Shown here: positions 63,375 to 64,000 of the stretch, in pieces
How the letters are laid out: every line of letters starts with the position of its first letter
Position numbering within the stretch: position 1 is the first letter of the stretch
Assembly: GCF_001719045.1 (NCBI RefSeq)
Contig: NZ_CP015423.1
Location: 2,192,001 to 2,256,000, forward strand
DNA from: Paenibacillus polymyxa
Lineage (GTDB): Bacteria > Bacillota > Bacilli > Paenibacillales > Paenibacillaceae
Direction: 5' to 3'
DNA length: 64,000 bases
Program-made: the position numbers and the translations under genes
The notes under the pieces: model-generated
Seen by the model: only the letters and a program-made list of their open reading frames with translations
Told to the model about the DNA's origin: nothing
Databases searched by the model: none

Positions 63375-64000
63375 ATGGCTTTTATTCAGCGTTACGTAAC
63401 GAACCAGACGGGGGCTGTCACCTTTATAGGGAATACACTTGGGCTGGCACGCTCTAATTCGGTAGGAGTGCCGGGAACAACGACCAGCATTGGCGCGTTC
63501 ATCACAACCAATACAGCCTCTCGCTTCGGCACGTATCCATTTGGCACGACTTCTGCCTTTACCAGTAACTCATCGACAGCATTCCTTGTGCTCCCTGCGG
63601 GCAGTACGGTGCTGTACGCTGAGCTTATTTGGGGAGGAAGTTATGCCAACGGCAGTACCAATGTATTGTCCAGCACCAACAACCCGGTCACATTTCAGAC
63701 ACCTGCTTTATCTACTACGGTCAGTCCTGAATCTGCAACATCAGTCAACGTCACCAGTCTCAGTACCTATGTGAGAACAGCGAATGTCACAAATCTGGTC
63801 ATTCAAGGCGGTGCAGGGGCATACACGGTCGGAAATGTGACGGGCACCATCACGGTTCCCGATTCCACCAACACCAACCATGCCGGCTGGACGCTGGCTG
63901 TGGTGTACAATAACCCATCTCTGCCCTTCCGTAACCTGTCGCTACGCGTTGGTGGTGAAGGGGTCAGTACCGCTACAGGCTCGGTTAATGTGGTGGTGAG
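63375..64000 (+). CDS. Repetitive surface/exported protein (DUF11-type), N-terminal part, runs off the window
   Basis: 208 codons are inside the window, with no stop. The protein begins MAFIQRYVTNQTGAVTFIGN and continues GLARSNSVGVPGTTTSIGAF, the start shared by large Bacillales proteins that carry DUF11-like repeats. It is rich in T, S, G, V and N and beta-rich throughout (LVLPAGSTVLYAELIWGGSYANG, read in parts; NVTSLSTYVRTANVTNLV). No classic signal peptide is seen at the start, which is usual for this group. AGGA lies about nine bases before the ATG, and the start is otherwise unsupported. Size and function cannot be given. Confidence 0.72.
   Translation, partial: MAFIQRYVTNQTGAVTFIGNTLGLARSNSVGVPGTTTSIGAFITTNTASRFGTYPFGTTSAFTSNSSTAFLVLPAGSTVLYAELIWGGSYANGSTNVLSSTNNPVTFQTPALSTTVSPESATSVNVTSLSTYVRTANVTNLVIQGGAGAYTVGNVTGTITVPDSTNTNHAGWTLAVVYNNPSLPFRNLSLRVGGEGVSTATGSVNVVV

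Overview
The window looks like chromosome from a Paenibacillus of the P. polymyxa group. The main reasons are a GH44-GH26 fusion with the architecture of P. polymyxa Cel44C-Man26A, three HTH-TPR receptors of the Paenibacillus Alo quorum-sensing type, SLH and copper-amine-oxidase-like stalk proteins, a Spo0E-like phosphatase, and the typical Bacillales blocks uvrBA, ftsEX-ctpB-minJ, prfB-secA and argCJBDFGH. Most genes lie on the minus strand. No rRNA, tRNA, CRISPR array, phage or insertion sequence was seen. The organism is inferred from gene content, not from a search.

Layout. 1-7.7 kb: start of a U32 peptidase, a GNAT acetyltransferase, a secreted stalk-domain protein with an HtrA-like protease upstream, a siroheme nitrite/sulfite reductase (plus strand) and a secreted propeller-like protein. 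8-13.1 kb: uvrB-uvrA behind a good sigma-A-type promoter with a LexA-like box. 13.3-14.9 kb: stator genes motA/motP and motB/motS. 15.1-20.6 kb: the signalling region, with a Spo0E-like gene, three HTH-TPR receptors, a SinR-type regulator and a 33-codon propeptide gene overlapping the 3' end of the first receptor. 20.9-22.6 kb: an ECF sigma factor with a DUF4179-type membrane anti-sigma candidate. 22.6-28.9 kb: a small secreted protein, the 1354-residue cellulase/mannanase, an unknown protein and a methyltransferase. 29-35.1 kb: ftsE-ftsX, an M23 peptidase, ctpB and minJ. 35.4-39.1 kb: a VanW protein, an SLH protein and an esterase. 39.2-46.6 kb: a six-gene glycan operon. 46.9-55.5 kb: the complete arginine operon with two candidate ARG boxes over its promoter. 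55.6-64 kb: an SMP-30 lactonase, a YitT protein, prfB with its programmed frameshift, secA, hpf and the start of a repetitive surface protein.

How genes work together. FtsEX, the M23 peptidase, CtpB and MinJ form a division and cell-wall set in an order close to that of B. subtilis. The glycan operon joins a c-di-GMP-type MshEN sensor module to a membrane glycosyltransferase, then adds a polyprenyl-phosphate sugar transferase, a GtrA flippase-like protein and two GT-C transferases. This suggests a surface polysaccharide or glycosylation system controlled by c-di-GMP. The receptor region looks like a peptide quorum-sensing locus: one receptor keeps its own propeptide gene, and two nearly identical-headed paralogues do not.

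Most interesting items: the small propeptide gene at 15547-15648, absent from simple ORF lists; the orphan receptor pair; the MshEN-glycosyltransferase operon; a SecA without its C-terminal zinc motif; a lactonase whose ribosome-binding site points to an ATC codon; and a 40-bp palindromic repeat present twice.
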